A stretch of 32,741 nucleotides of DNA. Origin: Clostridia bacterium. Its GTDB lineage: Bacteria > Bacillota > Clostridia > Christensenellales > Aristaeellaceae. The translations under genes and the position numbers were made by a program. The stretch spans positions 1-32,741 of the forward strand of contig JAUMVG010000041.1 in NCBI GenBank assembly GCA_030530315.1. Reading direction: 5' to 3'. A model generated the notes under the pieces. The model was not told where the DNA came from and searched no databases. It was given only the letters and a program-made list of their open reading frames with translations. Shown one piece after another: positions 16,531-24,073 of the stretch (position 1 is the first letter of the stretch; each line of letters opens with the position of its first letter).

Positions 16531-17064
16531 ATGAACAAAAACACCCGCCGCGTCGCGCTCAGCGGCATCCTGGTGGCGCTGTCCACCGCCATACTGCTGA
16601 TGGGCGGCGTCATCCCGGCGGCCACGTTCTGCGGCCCCGCGCTGGCGGGCCTGCTGCTGGTGCCGGTATTCGTCGAGGGAGGCCTGCGCTACGCGCTGTC
16701 CGCCTGGGCCGCCGTCAGCGCCCTGAGCCTGATGCTCTGCGCGGACAAGGAAGCCGCACTGCTGTTCGCCTTCCTGGGCTGGTACCCCGCCGTCAAGTGG
16801 CCGCTGGAGGCAAAAGTGAGCTCCTGGCCCCGCCGAATCGTGAAGCTCCTGCTTTGGAACGCCGCCGCCGCGGCCATGGCAGCGCTGATCTTCTACGTGC
16901 TGCGCATGGACCAGGTCATCGCCGAGTACCGGGAGATGAGCCGCGCCATGCTGATCATCTTCATACTTCTGGCGAACGTCACCCTGATACTGTACGACCG
17001 GCTGCTGGGCATCATGGGGGCGCTGTACCTGCGACGACTGCGGCCCAAGCTGTTCAAGCACTGA
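16531..17064 (+). CDS. Small polytopic membrane protein of unknown function
   Basis: A 177-residue protein with about five or six hydrophobic helices and short loops. The N-terminal half, with GILVALSTAILLMGG and then PALAGLLLVPVFVEGG, recalls S components of ECF vitamin transporters, but I see no group-defining motif and do not assign one. The C-terminal end is basic (RRLRPKLFKH). The start was chosen because GGAGG lies seven to eight bases upstream; an in-frame ATG six codons earlier has none. The ribosome site is inside a hairpin. Confidence 0.8.
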   Translation: MNKNTRRVALSGILVALSTAILLMGGVIPAATFCGPALAGLLLVPVFVEGGLRYALSAWAAVSALSLMLCADKEAALLFAFLGWYPAVKWPLEAKVSSWPRRIVKLLLWNAAAAAMAALIFYVLRMDQVIAEYREMSRAMLIIFILLANVTLILYDRLLGIMGALYLRRLRPKLFKH

Positions 17065-17075
17065 CACAGGCAGAC

Positions 17076-17128
17076 AAAAAATCAGAAGCGGTTCCGCGCA
17101 TCGCGCATGGGGCCGCTTCCGATTTTTG
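17076..17128. terminator. Bidirectional terminator between convergent genes
   Basis: A 14- to 15-pair stem with one mismatch (AAAAATCAGAAGCGG against CCGCTTCCGATTTTT) with A- and T-runs at its ends. It ends the small membrane protein gene on the plus strand and the cobalamin importer operon on the minus strand. Confidence 0.85.
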
Positions 17129-17139
17129 TTCGGTTCTCA

Positions 17140-17487
17140 TCAATGGGTCCCCCAGACGACCTCCAGGCCCCGGGCAGCGAAGGCCCGGGCCATCTTCGCC
17201 ATGCCGGGGCAGGCGCTCGCCGCGTCCCGTCCCGCGCACACGCTGATGTGCACCGTGGCGACGCCCTCGTCCACAAGCCGCTGCAGCTTCTCCGCGAAGC
17301 CCGCGTCCTCCATCGGATCGCCGCCGTCCTTCAGGCAGTGGGAGCAGCGCATGAACGCCACCAGGCGAATCTCCTCCCCGGCATAGCGTGAAAAGTGCCT
17401 CGTCCTGTCGATAAAGGCGTTCAGGCAGCCGCAGCCCGCGCACACATCGTTGGCCTGCAGGCATGCCGCTATCGCAATTTTCCTCAC
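17140..17487 (-). CDS. CGGC-domain cysteine-rich protein
   Basis: The 115-residue cytoplasmic protein resembles the CGGC domain family (putative metal binding). Eight cysteines are visible: C9, C16, C19, C21, C48, C51, C84 and C93, in the pattern CLQANDVCAGCGCLNAF, then FMRCSHC, then VCAG and ACPG. Flanking EEIRLVAFMRC and VATVHISVC are typical of the family, as is the C-terminal GLEVVWGTH. The start is GTG at 17487 with GAGGGAAG upstream, nine bases after the ATPase stop. It is the last gene of the cobalamin-regulated importer operon, which suggests a corrinoid or cobalt-linked role. That link is inference. Confidence 0.85.
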   Translation of the reverse strand: MRKIAIAACLQANDVCAGCGCLNAFIDRTRHFSRYAGEEIRLVAFMRCSHCLKDGGDPMEDAGFAEKLQRLVDEGVATVHISVCAGRDAASACPGMAKMARAFAARGLEVVWGTH

Positions 17488-17496
17488 GCTCTTCCC

Positions 17497-18264
17497 TCAC
17501 AGTCGCGAAAAGTAGGTCACATACAGCCTTCCGTTCTTCGGATGGCGCTGCACGGCGCAGTCCACCTCGTAGACCTCCCGGATCAGGTCCTCGGTGATCA
17601 CGTCCTCAGTCCTGCCGTGGGCCACGATCCGCCCCTCCTTCAGCACGTACACGGTGTCGCAATACAGCAGCGTCAGGTTCAGATCGTGCAGCGCCGCCAG
17701 CACGCCCACTCCCAGGGACTTCACCACATCCATGATCTGGATCTGGTACTTGATGTCCAGGTGGTTGGTGGGCTCATCCAGGATCAGCAGCTCCACCTGC
17801 TGCGCCAGCGTCCGCGCCAGCAGTATGCGCTGCTTCTCGCCGCCGGAGAGCGTATTGTAGTTGCGGTCCCGGAAGGGCAGCATGTCCACCCGGCGCAGCG
17901 CCTCCTCGGCGATGCGATAGTCCTCCTCCGTGTCCCGGGCAAAGGCCGTCTTGTGGGGCGCGCGCCCCATGAGCACAACCTCCTCCACGGTGAAGTCGAA
18001 GTTCATCACCGTGAACTGGCTGATGACCCCCATGCGCCGGGCAGTATCCCGGTAGCTCAGCCGGTTGATGTCCACATCGTCCAGCGTGACCAGCCCTGCC
18101 GAGGGCTTCAGCACGCGATAGATGCTCTTGAGCAGCGTGGTCTTGCCGCTGCCGTTGGGCCCCAGCAGCCCGACGAACTGCCGGTCCTTCACCTCCAGCG
18201 AGACCTGCTTCACGATCTCCCGGCCCGACAGCGTGACGGATATGTCCTTTGCGTTCAGATTCAT
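17497..18264 (-). CDS. btuD: Cobalamin-type ABC importer ATPase (BtuD/FecE-like)
   Basis: The 255-residue ATPase has Walker A GPNGSGKTT (35-43), signature LSGGEKQRILLARTL, Walker B VELLILDEPTNHLD and the H-loop in ALHDLN. It belongs to the FepC/BtuD group that powers type II importers for siderophores, haem and cobalamin; the riboswitch upstream favours cobalamin. The start at 18264 has GAGGTGA five bases upstream and lies ten bases after the permease stop. A longer frame from 18294 would overlap the permease and lacks a site. Confidence 0.93.
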   Translation of the reverse strand: MNLNAKDISVTLSGREIVKQVSLEVKDRQFVGLLGPNGSGKTTLLKSIYRVLKPSAGLVTLDDVDINRLSYRDTARRMGVISQFTVMNFDFTVEEVVLMGRAPHKTAFARDTEEDYRIAEEALRRVDMLPFRDRNYNTLSGGEKQRILLARTLAQQVELLILDEPTNHLDIKYQIQIMDVVKSLGVGVLAALHDLNLTLLYCDTVYVLKEGRIVAHGRTEDVITEDLIREVYEVDCAVQRHPKNGRLYVTYFSRL

Positions 18265-18274
18265 CCGCGTCACC

Positions 18275-19384
18275 TCATCTTCCGCCGAAGCCATAGGACT
18301 TGCGCACCATCATGTACACGAAGATCGGCGCGCCGATCACCGAGGTGATCACGCCGATGGGGATCTCCGTATTGTGGATCAGTACCCGGGCGAGCACGTC
18401 CGCCCAGATCAGGAAAATGCCGCCCGCCGCCGCCGTCAGCGGAAGAAGGAACCGATGGTCGGAGCCCACGAATCCCCTCACGATGTGAGGGATCATCAGC
18501 CCCACAAAGCCGACGATGCCGCAGGTGCACACCGCCACCGCCGACAGGAACGAGGTGACCACCATGTACACCCGCCGCCGCGCCGCCAGGTTCACGCCCA
18601 GGGTGATGGCGGCCTCGTCTCCCAGCAGCATGGTGTTCAGGGTGCGCGCCTGGGTGAGGTAGAACGTCAGTCCCAACAGCATGCAGGCCCCGGGCAATCC
18701 CAGCCGCTCCCATTTGGCGGAGACCATGCTGCCCAGCAGCCAGTAGGAGACCTCCCGCATGTTCTCGGCATTTCTGCCCAGATAGACCATCATGTTGGTG
18801 AACGCGCTGCACAGGCTGCCGATCACGCAGCCCGCCAGCACCAGCTTGGCGGAGGTGACCCGGCCTCCGCCCACGTGGGCCAGCGCCATCACCAGCGCCA
18901 TGGCTCCCAGCGCGCCGGCAAAGGCCCAGAAGGCCGTTCCCATGCCCGAAAGCCACCCGGTGAACACCGCGGAAGCGCCGATCATGATGGAGAAGGTCGC
19001 CCCCAGGGACGCCCCGGAGGAGATGCCCAGCAGGTAGGGATCCGCCAGCGGGTTTTCCACCGACGCCTGTATCACCACGCCGCAGGTAGCCAGCAGCACG
19101 CCGATGATCGCTCCCATGAGCACCCGGGGCATGCGCACGTTCCAGACGATCTCGTACATCGTGCCCTTGGTCAGAAAGTCGATGTCGCCGATGCGGATGC
19201 CGGTCTCGATGCCGCCGATCCTGAAGTGGGTCGCCTGATACAACACGATGCGGTACACGTCGCCCAGGGGAATCTTCACCGCGCCGATGGTCACCGCAAG
19301 CAGTATGGACAGCAGCAGCAGGCCGATGAAGACGACGATCAGCATGCCCAGCAGGGCGTGTCGGCGCTTGATGTGGGAATTCAC
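18275..19384 (-). CDS. btuC: Cobalamin-type ABC importer permease (BtuC/FecCD family)
   Basis: A 369-residue FecCD-family permease with about ten membrane helices. Recognisable blocks are RMPRVLMGAIIGVLLATCG, then NPLADPYLLGISSGASLGA (the classic NPLA-P-LGxSxGA motif) and the C-terminal GLMIPHIVRGFVGSDHR. It is slightly longer than the usual 330-350, because of a longer loop before the RMPRVL block. The start is GTG at 19384, set by CGGAGG seven bases upstream. It works as a homodimer with the ATPase encoded next. Confidence 0.94.
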   Translation of the reverse strand: MNSHIKRRHALLGMLIVVFIGLLLLSILLAVTIGAVKIPLGDVYRIVLYQATHFRIGGIETGIRIGDIDFLTKGTMYEIVWNVRMPRVLMGAIIGVLLATCGVVIQASVENPLADPYLLGISSGASLGATFSIMIGASAVFTGWLSGMGTAFWAFAGALGAMALVMALAHVGGGRVTSAKLVLAGCVIGSLCSAFTNMMVYLGRNAENMREVSYWLLGSMVSAKWERLGLPGACMLLGLTFYLTQARTLNTMLLGDEAAITLGVNLAARRRVYMVVTSFLSAVAVCTCGIVGFVGLMIPHIVRGFVGSDHRFLLPLTAAAGGIFLIWADVLARVLIHNTEIPIGVITSVIGAPIFVYMMVRKSYGFGGR

Positions 19385-19540
19385 GGGTCAACCTCCGTTT
19401 TGTCTTTCAGTAATGATTGTCGACGTGTTCCTGTGGAACCCGCCGACCCGGAAAACGTTCCGTTTTCCTAATCATACACGGGTCAATGATCGCAACGGGG
19501 AACAGGCGTGCCTGTTCCCCGTCGCCTGTTCCACCAGTGC
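19385..19540 (-). other. Hairpin-rich spacer between binding protein and permease genes
   Basis: Contains a perfect 13-pair hairpin with a two-base loop (19495-19507 with 19510-19522; arm ACGGGGAACAGGC) and a perfect eight-pair hairpin GGAAAACG/CGTTTTCC (19450-19468), itself enclosed by GACCCG/CGGGTC. No T-run follows on the minus strand. Protection of the upstream binding-protein mRNA is a likely role. Confidence 0.55.
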
Positions 19541-20521
19541 TTATTCGCCGTACATGAAGTCGAACATCGCCTTCACGGAGGGCACCATGCGGATGCCGCC
19601 GCCATAGACATCGGTCAGGTTCACGGCCATGACCTTGCCGTTGACCACCGCGGGCACCTCGGCCAGGGTGGCGTTCTCCATGACGGTGGCGATGGCCTTG
19701 GCCTGGTTCTCCTCGGCGGAGACGCCCTCCTCGTCCATGTAGTCCACGATGATGACCTCGGGGTTCAGGTTCACGATGTCCTCGACGGACAGGTCGCCGC
19801 CCTCGGGCAGGGCGTACTCAGCGCCGGCGGAGACCACCAGGGAGCCGGTCAGCGTGTCGCTGCCCCAGCAATAGAAGGTGCCGTCGTAGGGCTCCACGAT
19901 GATGGCGGTCAGGGGCTTCTCCAGGGAGGACACCTTGGCTTTGATCTCCTCCAGCATGGCCCGGGCGTCGGCGATGTAGGCGTCGGTGACTTCCTCAATG
20001 TCAAAGATCGCGCCGATGTCGGCGAAGTCCGCCAGCACGGCCTCGAGGTCGCGCACCTCTGCGGTGTTGTTGGAGCAGCGCAGGATCATGGTGCCGGTGC
20101 CCCGCTCGTTCCACTCGGCCACGTCGCCCAGGCTGTCCTCTGCGAAGGCGCTGCGCCAGCCGAAGATGAAGTCCGGCTCCAGGGCCAGCACGACCTCCTT
20201 GGAGGGATAGCCCTTCACGGTCAGCTCCTTGCCGGCCTCCACCAGCGCTTCATACTGGGGCAGCAGGTCCTCGCGGATAGTGCCGTCCAGGTAGGCGGTG
20301 CCGGCGATGACATCGTCCAGGCCCAGGTACAGCAGCATCTCGGTCTGGGTCTGGTTGGTGCAGACCACCTTTTCGGGCCTGTGGTCGAAGGTGACCTCGA
20401 CGGGCTCCTTGGCGTAATTGTAGCTGGAGATGGTCACGGGATAGTGGCTGTCCTCCGCCACGGCAAAGGCGCACAGGCACAGCGCGAGCGCAAGGCTCAG
20501 GGCAACGATCAGCTTTTTCAT
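19541..20521 (-). CDS. btuF: Cobalamin-type ABC importer substrate-binding protein (BtuF-like)
   Basis: A 326-residue class III (FepB/BtuF) binding protein. The signal peptide ends AVA (20-22) before EDSHYP and has no lipobox, although two cysteines lie within it. The mature part starts with the usual edge strand (VTFDHRPEKVVCTNQTQTEML), has the LEPDFIFGW block at about 112-120, and NPEVIIVDYMD in the C-terminal lobe. GAGAGGT lies upstream of the ATG. It is the first gene behind the cobalamin riboswitch, which is the main reason to prefer corrinoid over siderophore as ligand. Confidence 0.92.
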   Translation of the reverse strand: MKKLIVALSLALALCLCAFAVAEDSHYPVTISSYNYAKEPVEVTFDHRPEKVVCTNQTQTEMLLYLGLDDVIAGTAYLDGTIREDLLPQYEALVEAGKELTVKGYPSKEVVLALEPDFIFGWRSAFAEDSLGDVAEWNERGTGTMILRCSNNTAEVRDLEAVLADFADIGAIFDIEEVTDAYIADARAMLEEIKAKVSSLEKPLTAIIVEPYDGTFYCWGSDTLTGSLVVSAGAEYALPEGGDLSVEDIVNLNPEVIIVDYMDEEGVSAEENQAKAIATVMENATLAEVPAVVNGKVMAVNLTDVYGGGIRMVPSVKAMFDFMYGE

Positions 20522-20608
20522 GGTTTTACCTCTCTCTTTTTTGATCTATTTCATGATGATGGCTCATCAGAAACGCGGCCGGATGGATCAGGCGCCGGAG
20601 TTCCAGAC

Positions 20609-20650
20609 AAAAAACAGGACACGCCGGATCCAAACTCCGGACATGTCCTG
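20609..20650 (-). terminator. Intrinsic terminator of the cobalamin riboswitch leader
   Basis: On the minus strand a nine-pair stem (CAGGACATG/CGTGTCCTG) with an inner CCGGA/TCCGG extension is followed by six T. It lies between the aptamer and the first gene, as expected for control by termination when cobalamin is bound. Confidence 0.85.
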
Positions 20651-20870
20651 CATACCGCTTCACAGCCCGCCGCCAAAGGAGAACAAGCCTCCCCCTTTGC
20701 GGCATGCGCGCAGCCGCAGCGGCACGCCGCCTCCGGCGGCTTCCGCTGCGCTTGGGACATATCTCTCTTTAGTCCGAAGATGAAGGGACCCGCCCACGGC
20801 CGGTCCGTCCCCCAGTGGGAACCGCGCGCCCCGGCAATGCCCCTGGGACGCCGCGCCTCGATATGCGTTC
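20651..20870 (-). other. Long leader segment between aptamer and terminator
   Basis: About 220 bases of transcribed, GC-rich leader. No clear antiterminator was found by eye. A 69-codon open frame (20551-20760) begins here and encodes a peptide with eight cysteines, but its ribosome site (AGAGAG, five bases before ATG) is weak and its end crosses the terminator. I do not call it a gene. Confidence 0.5.
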
Positions 20871-21040
20871 TTTACAGGCAGGTCTTCTGACTCGGCTTCA
20901 TCGCCCCGGCCCCTTCTCAATCCGAAGATCAATGGTCTCGGCCTCGGCTCGACCTCACAGCAGCGGTCCTGTCGGAGATTTTCACTCCGTTCCCTATTCT
21001 CCCGTCCCCTCCCCAAGGAAGGCGGACGGGCACCTGCAAA
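20871..21040 (-). promoter_or_regulatory. Cobalamin riboswitch
   Basis: On the minus strand the conserved core is present: GGGAACGGAGTG, then AAAATC, then ACCGCTGCTGTGA (the B12-box region), and near the 3' end AGTCAGAAGACCTGCC. The closing stem P1 pairs 21033-21040 with 20871-20878 (TTTGCAGG with CCTGTAAA, one G-U). It reads adenosyl- or other cobalamin and controls the importer operon downstream. Identification is by recalled consensus, without a covariance model. Confidence 0.92.
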
Positions 21041-21068
21041 TACCCGTTGTTATTCAATTTTCACGTCG

Positions 21069-21097
21069 ATTATAGCATATCAGCCATGAAAAAACAA
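21069..21097 (-). promoter_or_regulatory. Promoter of the cobalamin importer operon
   Basis: On the minus strand, -10 TATAAT (21069-21074) preceded by TGC (extended), a 17-base spacer and a weak -35 TTGTTT (21092-21097). It places transcription about 20 bases before the riboswitch. Confidence 0.75.
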
Positions 21098-21134
21098 TGC
21101 AATTTCAGCGCGTGCAAATAGTTTAATAGAACTA

Positions 21135-22592
21135 TCAGTTTCGTTTATCCTCCAGCCTCGCGGCCCGCGCCTCAGGGTCGCTCCGCTGCCATAGAGCGTC
21201 CATGCGGGCCTTCAGGCGCTTTTCGGCAAACCGGCCCGCCGCTTCGTGGCCGCGCAGCTCGCTCAGGAAGATCAGCAAGACATTGGGGTCTCCGAAGGCC
21301 GCTTCGGCGAAGTCGAGGCAGCGGGTAAAGTCCCGCTCCAGCGACGATTCCGCCTCCCGGGCGGCGCCTTCGACCCCGGCACAGCGTTCGCGCATGGCGC
21401 GCGCCGCCGCGTCCTCCGGCAGGCCGCGCAGCTCCCCGGCAAGCGCCTCCAGCGCGGACAGCCGGTTCGCCGTCTCCAGCGCCTCCGCCTCGTCCAGCAG
21501 CCCCGCCCGCAGCTTCACCTCCCGGGCCCGCCGCTGCCGCGCCAGCTGCTCCCGGAAGAGCGCCTCGATCGAATCCGATGCGTATGCCGACTGCCGCGCC
21601 ACGCCCTTCACAAAGTTCGCCAGGCCGTCCGCGTCGCGCCGGCGGCGGGCCGCCGCGTCCGATCGGGCCTCCAGCCTGCCCGCTGTGAACAGCGCGGCAA
21701 ACACCGCCTCGTCGAAGGGCAGTCCCGCCAGGGACGCCCCCGCGCCGGCATCGATGGCCTCGTCCAGCCGAGCGCCGACGGACGCGCACAGCCGGTGGTA
21801 GAGGCCGAAGCGCTCCGCCACCTCCTCCACCTGGAGGTATTGGCTGAACAGCGCCTTGCCCGGCGCGTCGCCCATGGCCTCCGCCGCCAACATCATGTCA
21901 GACAGGTCCGTCCAGCTGCGGGCAGTGACGATCCGGTCGCCGTCGGAGACGTAGAAATCCCCGGCACGCAGCTTCAGGTAAGAGCGCACGACGGGGTGCG
22001 CGCCATGCGCCGCGGCGTAGGCCTGCCACGCTTCCAGATCCGGCTCCACCTCGATCACTCGCAGGCGGTCCATCACCACGGGGTCGAAGGTGTGGGCATA
22101 GCGGTTGTACTTCGGCGGGTTTCCGGCGCAGACGATCGTCCAGCCCTGGGGCAGCGCGTGGGTGCCAAAGGTCTTGTACTGCAACAGCTGCAGCACTGCC
22201 GGCATCAGCGATTCCGACACGCAGTTGATCTCGTCCAGGAACAGCACCCCGGTCGCCGCGCCGGCCTCGACCTTCTCCCACACGCCGGCCACGATCTCGC
22301 TCACGGTGTACTCCGTCACCGCGCGCTCCTCCCCGTTCAGCGTCCTGCGCACGATCAGCGGCAGGCCGAGGGCGCTCTGCCGGGTGTGGTGGGTCATCGT
22401 GTAGGCGACGCAGCCGATGCCCAGCTTCGCCGCCACCTGGGCCACCATCGCCGTCTTGCCAACGCCCGGCGGCCCGATCAGGTACACCGGCCGCTGTGCC
22501 GAAGGCGCAACGCGCCAGCCGCCCTCCGACGTCTTCGCCCCGTAGGCCCGTATCGCCTGTTCCAGCTGCCCCGCCGCCTCGCGTATGTTCAC
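21135..22592 (-). CDS. MoxR-type AAA+ ATPase
   Basis: The 485-residue AAA+ protein has Walker A GPPGVGKT (40-47), Walker B LFLDEIN (117-123), a sensor-1 asparagine in CAGNPPKYN and an arginine-finger region DPVVMDRLR (170-178). MoxR ATPases act as chaperones that mature or insert metals into partner proteins, usually together with a VWA protein. Here the VWA gene is directly upstream. The C-terminal ~150 residues beyond the AAA+ core are Ala/Arg/Glu-rich and probably helical, making it longer than the usual 300-350. The start is GTG with GGAGGGGG six bases upstream, one base after the VWA stop, so translation is coupled. Confidence 0.9.
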   Translation of the reverse strand: MNIREAAGQLEQAIRAYGAKTSEGGWRVAPSAQRPVYLIGPPGVGKTAMVAQVAAKLGIGCVAYTMTHHTRQSALGLPLIVRRTLNGEERAVTEYTVSEIVAGVWEKVEAGAATGVLFLDEINCVSESLMPAVLQLLQYKTFGTHALPQGWTIVCAGNPPKYNRYAHTFDPVVMDRLRVIEVEPDLEAWQAYAAAHGAHPVVRSYLKLRAGDFYVSDGDRIVTARSWTDLSDMMLAAEAMGDAPGKALFSQYLQVEEVAERFGLYHRLCASVGARLDEAIDAGAGASLAGLPFDEAVFAALFTAGRLEARSDAAARRRRDADGLANFVKGVARQSAYASDSIEALFREQLARQRRAREVKLRAGLLDEAEALETANRLSALEALAGELRGLPEDAAARAMRERCAGVEGAAREAESSLERDFTRCLDFAEAAFGDPNVLLIFLSELRGHEAAGRFAEKRLKARMDALWQRSDPEARAARLEDKRN

Positions 22593-22593
22593 T

Positions 22594-23799
22594 TCAATCC
22601 CCCTCCAGCACCAGCGTGCGCGCCCAGGACGGCACGTCGATGGCGTCGTAATGCCCCTTGAAAAACACGAAGATCGCGTCGTACTCCGGCGATCGGGGCG
22701 GAAACAGCCCCATGCCGTCCGAGAAGAACAGCGCCGCCCTCAGCCTGCGGAACGCGCCCCGCGCGACGAGGCGGTCGATGCGCTCAAAAGCCGGGCGGAA
22801 GTCCGTGCCGCCCCCGCCGACCAGCGTCAGGCCGTCGATGTAGCGCTCAAAATCCCGAACGCAGGTGATGACGTCATCCCTTCGCACCCGGGCATCGCAC
22901 TGCAATATCCTCAGGTTGAAGCGCCGGGCAAACAGCGCCTCGTCGGCCAGCAGCGCCCGGGTCTCATCCAGGAACCGGGTGGTCAGCGTCTCCAGGCAGG
23001 AGCCGGAGGTATCGATCACCACGGCCAGCTCGTCCACGCGCCGCGCCTGGCGGGTCTCCAGCGGCTCGACGATGGGCGCGCCCCGCTCCAGTCCCCAGCA
23101 GTACAGTCCCGGCTCGAAGCCGTCGGGGTCCTCCCGGAGCTCCTCCACCTCCCCGGCATAGGCGGCGAGCAGGTCCCGGTAGGAGCGCTCCGGCACGCGG
23201 CCCGGGGCGTAGCGCTTCACCGCGTCCCCCGGCGCGCGGCCCCTCCTGCCGCCCCGGGCCTCGCCCAACACCCTGCGGCGCAGGTCCTCCCAGCCGCCGT
23301 TTTCCCCGCTTGCCCGGGCTGCGAGGCCACGCTCCGGCCTCCAAAACCGGTGGTCGTCCACCGTCAGCAGGCGCCGCAGCGCCTCCCGATGCTCCGCGAA
23401 GAACGGGTCCCGGGCCATGGCCCCGGCGACGCCGCCCAGCGGGACGCCCTCCAGGTGGTGCCGGGCCTGCATGAACAGCTCCGCGCCCCGGGCCGGGCAG
23501 AATTCCGGCAGCAGCGCGTCGGTGAGCAGCGCCGCCGCCATGTCCGCGGCCAGCGCGTCCGGATCCCGCATGAAAGGGTGCCCCAGCAGGCAGTGGGACG
23601 CGCAGTGGGCCAGCGCGGCGCTGCCTCCGGCGAGGTCCCGGCGCAGGCGGGCGGGGTCATGGAAAAAGCGGGTCCCGTCCGTGCCGGGCCGCTCCAGGCC
23701 GCGGATTTCTTCTGCCGCCAGCCGGCCGAAGGCCGTCGCCAGCCACGGAGACGCCGCGATGAGCCTGCCCCGAACGATGCCCATGGCTTCGGAATCCAT
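22594..23799 (-). CDS. VWA-like protein (DUF2201 type), partner of the MoxR ATPase
   Basis: The 401-residue protein has an N-terminal helical, metallopeptidase-like domain and a C-terminal von Willebrand A-like domain. The first holds LAHCASHCLLGHPF (H65, H69, H74), where a standard HExxH motif would have glutamate at C66. The second has an intact MIDAS: D263-x-S265-x-S267 in VIDTSGS, and GGGTDFRPAF with T332-D333. The pairing with a MoxR gene is classical for metal-dependent protein remodelling. AAGGAGG lies eight bases upstream of the ATG, behind a strong promoter (23905-23933). The family name is from memory. Confidence 0.85.
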   Translation of the reverse strand: MDSEAMGIVRGRLIAASPWLATAFGRLAAEEIRGLERPGTDGTRFFHDPARLRRDLAGGSAALAHCASHCLLGHPFMRDPDALAADMAAALLTDALLPEFCPARGAELFMQARHHLEGVPLGGVAGAMARDPFFAEHREALRRLLTVDDHRFWRPERGLAARASGENGGWEDLRRRVLGEARGGRRGRAPGDAVKRYAPGRVPERSYRDLLAAYAGEVEELREDPDGFEPGLYCWGLERGAPIVEPLETRQARRVDELAVVIDTSGSCLETLTTRFLDETRALLADEALFARRFNLRILQCDARVRRDDVITCVRDFERYIDGLTLVGGGGTDFRPAFERIDRLVARGAFRRLRAALFFSDGMGLFPPRSPEYDAIFVFFKGHYDAIDVPSWARTLVLEGD

Positions 23800-23904
23800 C
23801 GTCCCGCCCTCCTTTCACGCAAGCGCCTGATATTCGTTTCCAACGGCGCGGCCCGGGTGCCTCCCGGTCCGTCCGCAACCGCGAAACACCCGCCTCAGGT
23901 TTGT

Positions 23905-23933
23905 ATTATAAAGGCGAAATCCGCTGCCGTCAA
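23905..23933 (-). promoter_or_regulatory. Promoter of the VWA-MoxR operon
   Basis: On the minus strand, -35 TTGACG (23928-23933), a 17-base spacer and -10 TATAAT (23905-23910), eleven of twelve consensus bases. The leader is about 100 bases. It diverges from the promoter at 23979-24007. Confidence 0.85.
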
Positions 23934-23978
23934 GCCGCGCGACCGCCACGGCAAGCCCCTCGCCCCGCCACGGCCGCC

Positions 23979-24007
23979 TTGATTTCCGGGCAAAAACGTG
24001 CTATGCT
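23979..24007 (+). promoter_or_regulatory. Promoter of the small cysteine-rich protein gene
   Basis: -35 TTGATT (23979-23984), a 17-base spacer, -10 TATGCT (24002-24007) with a TG extension. Weaker than its divergent neighbour. Confidence 0.5.
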
Positions 24008-24008
24008 T

Positions 24009-24036
24009 GGATGGCGAAGGCACGCCTTCGCCATCC
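24009..24036 (+). promoter_or_regulatory. Perfect palindrome at the transcription start
   Basis: Thirteen perfect pairs (GGATGGCGAAGGC with GCCTTCGCCATCC, loop AC) start two bases after the -10 box. It could be an operator or a 5' mRNA hairpin. No T-run follows. Confidence 0.5.
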
Positions 24037-24073
24037 CGCGACGCCCTCGCGCCGACACAGGAGGAACGTTCCC

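Noticed and set aside
20551-20760. Cysteine-rich small protein gene in the riboswitch leader
   Set aside because: Weak ribosome site, overlap with the terminator and no recognisable family; kept only as a finding.
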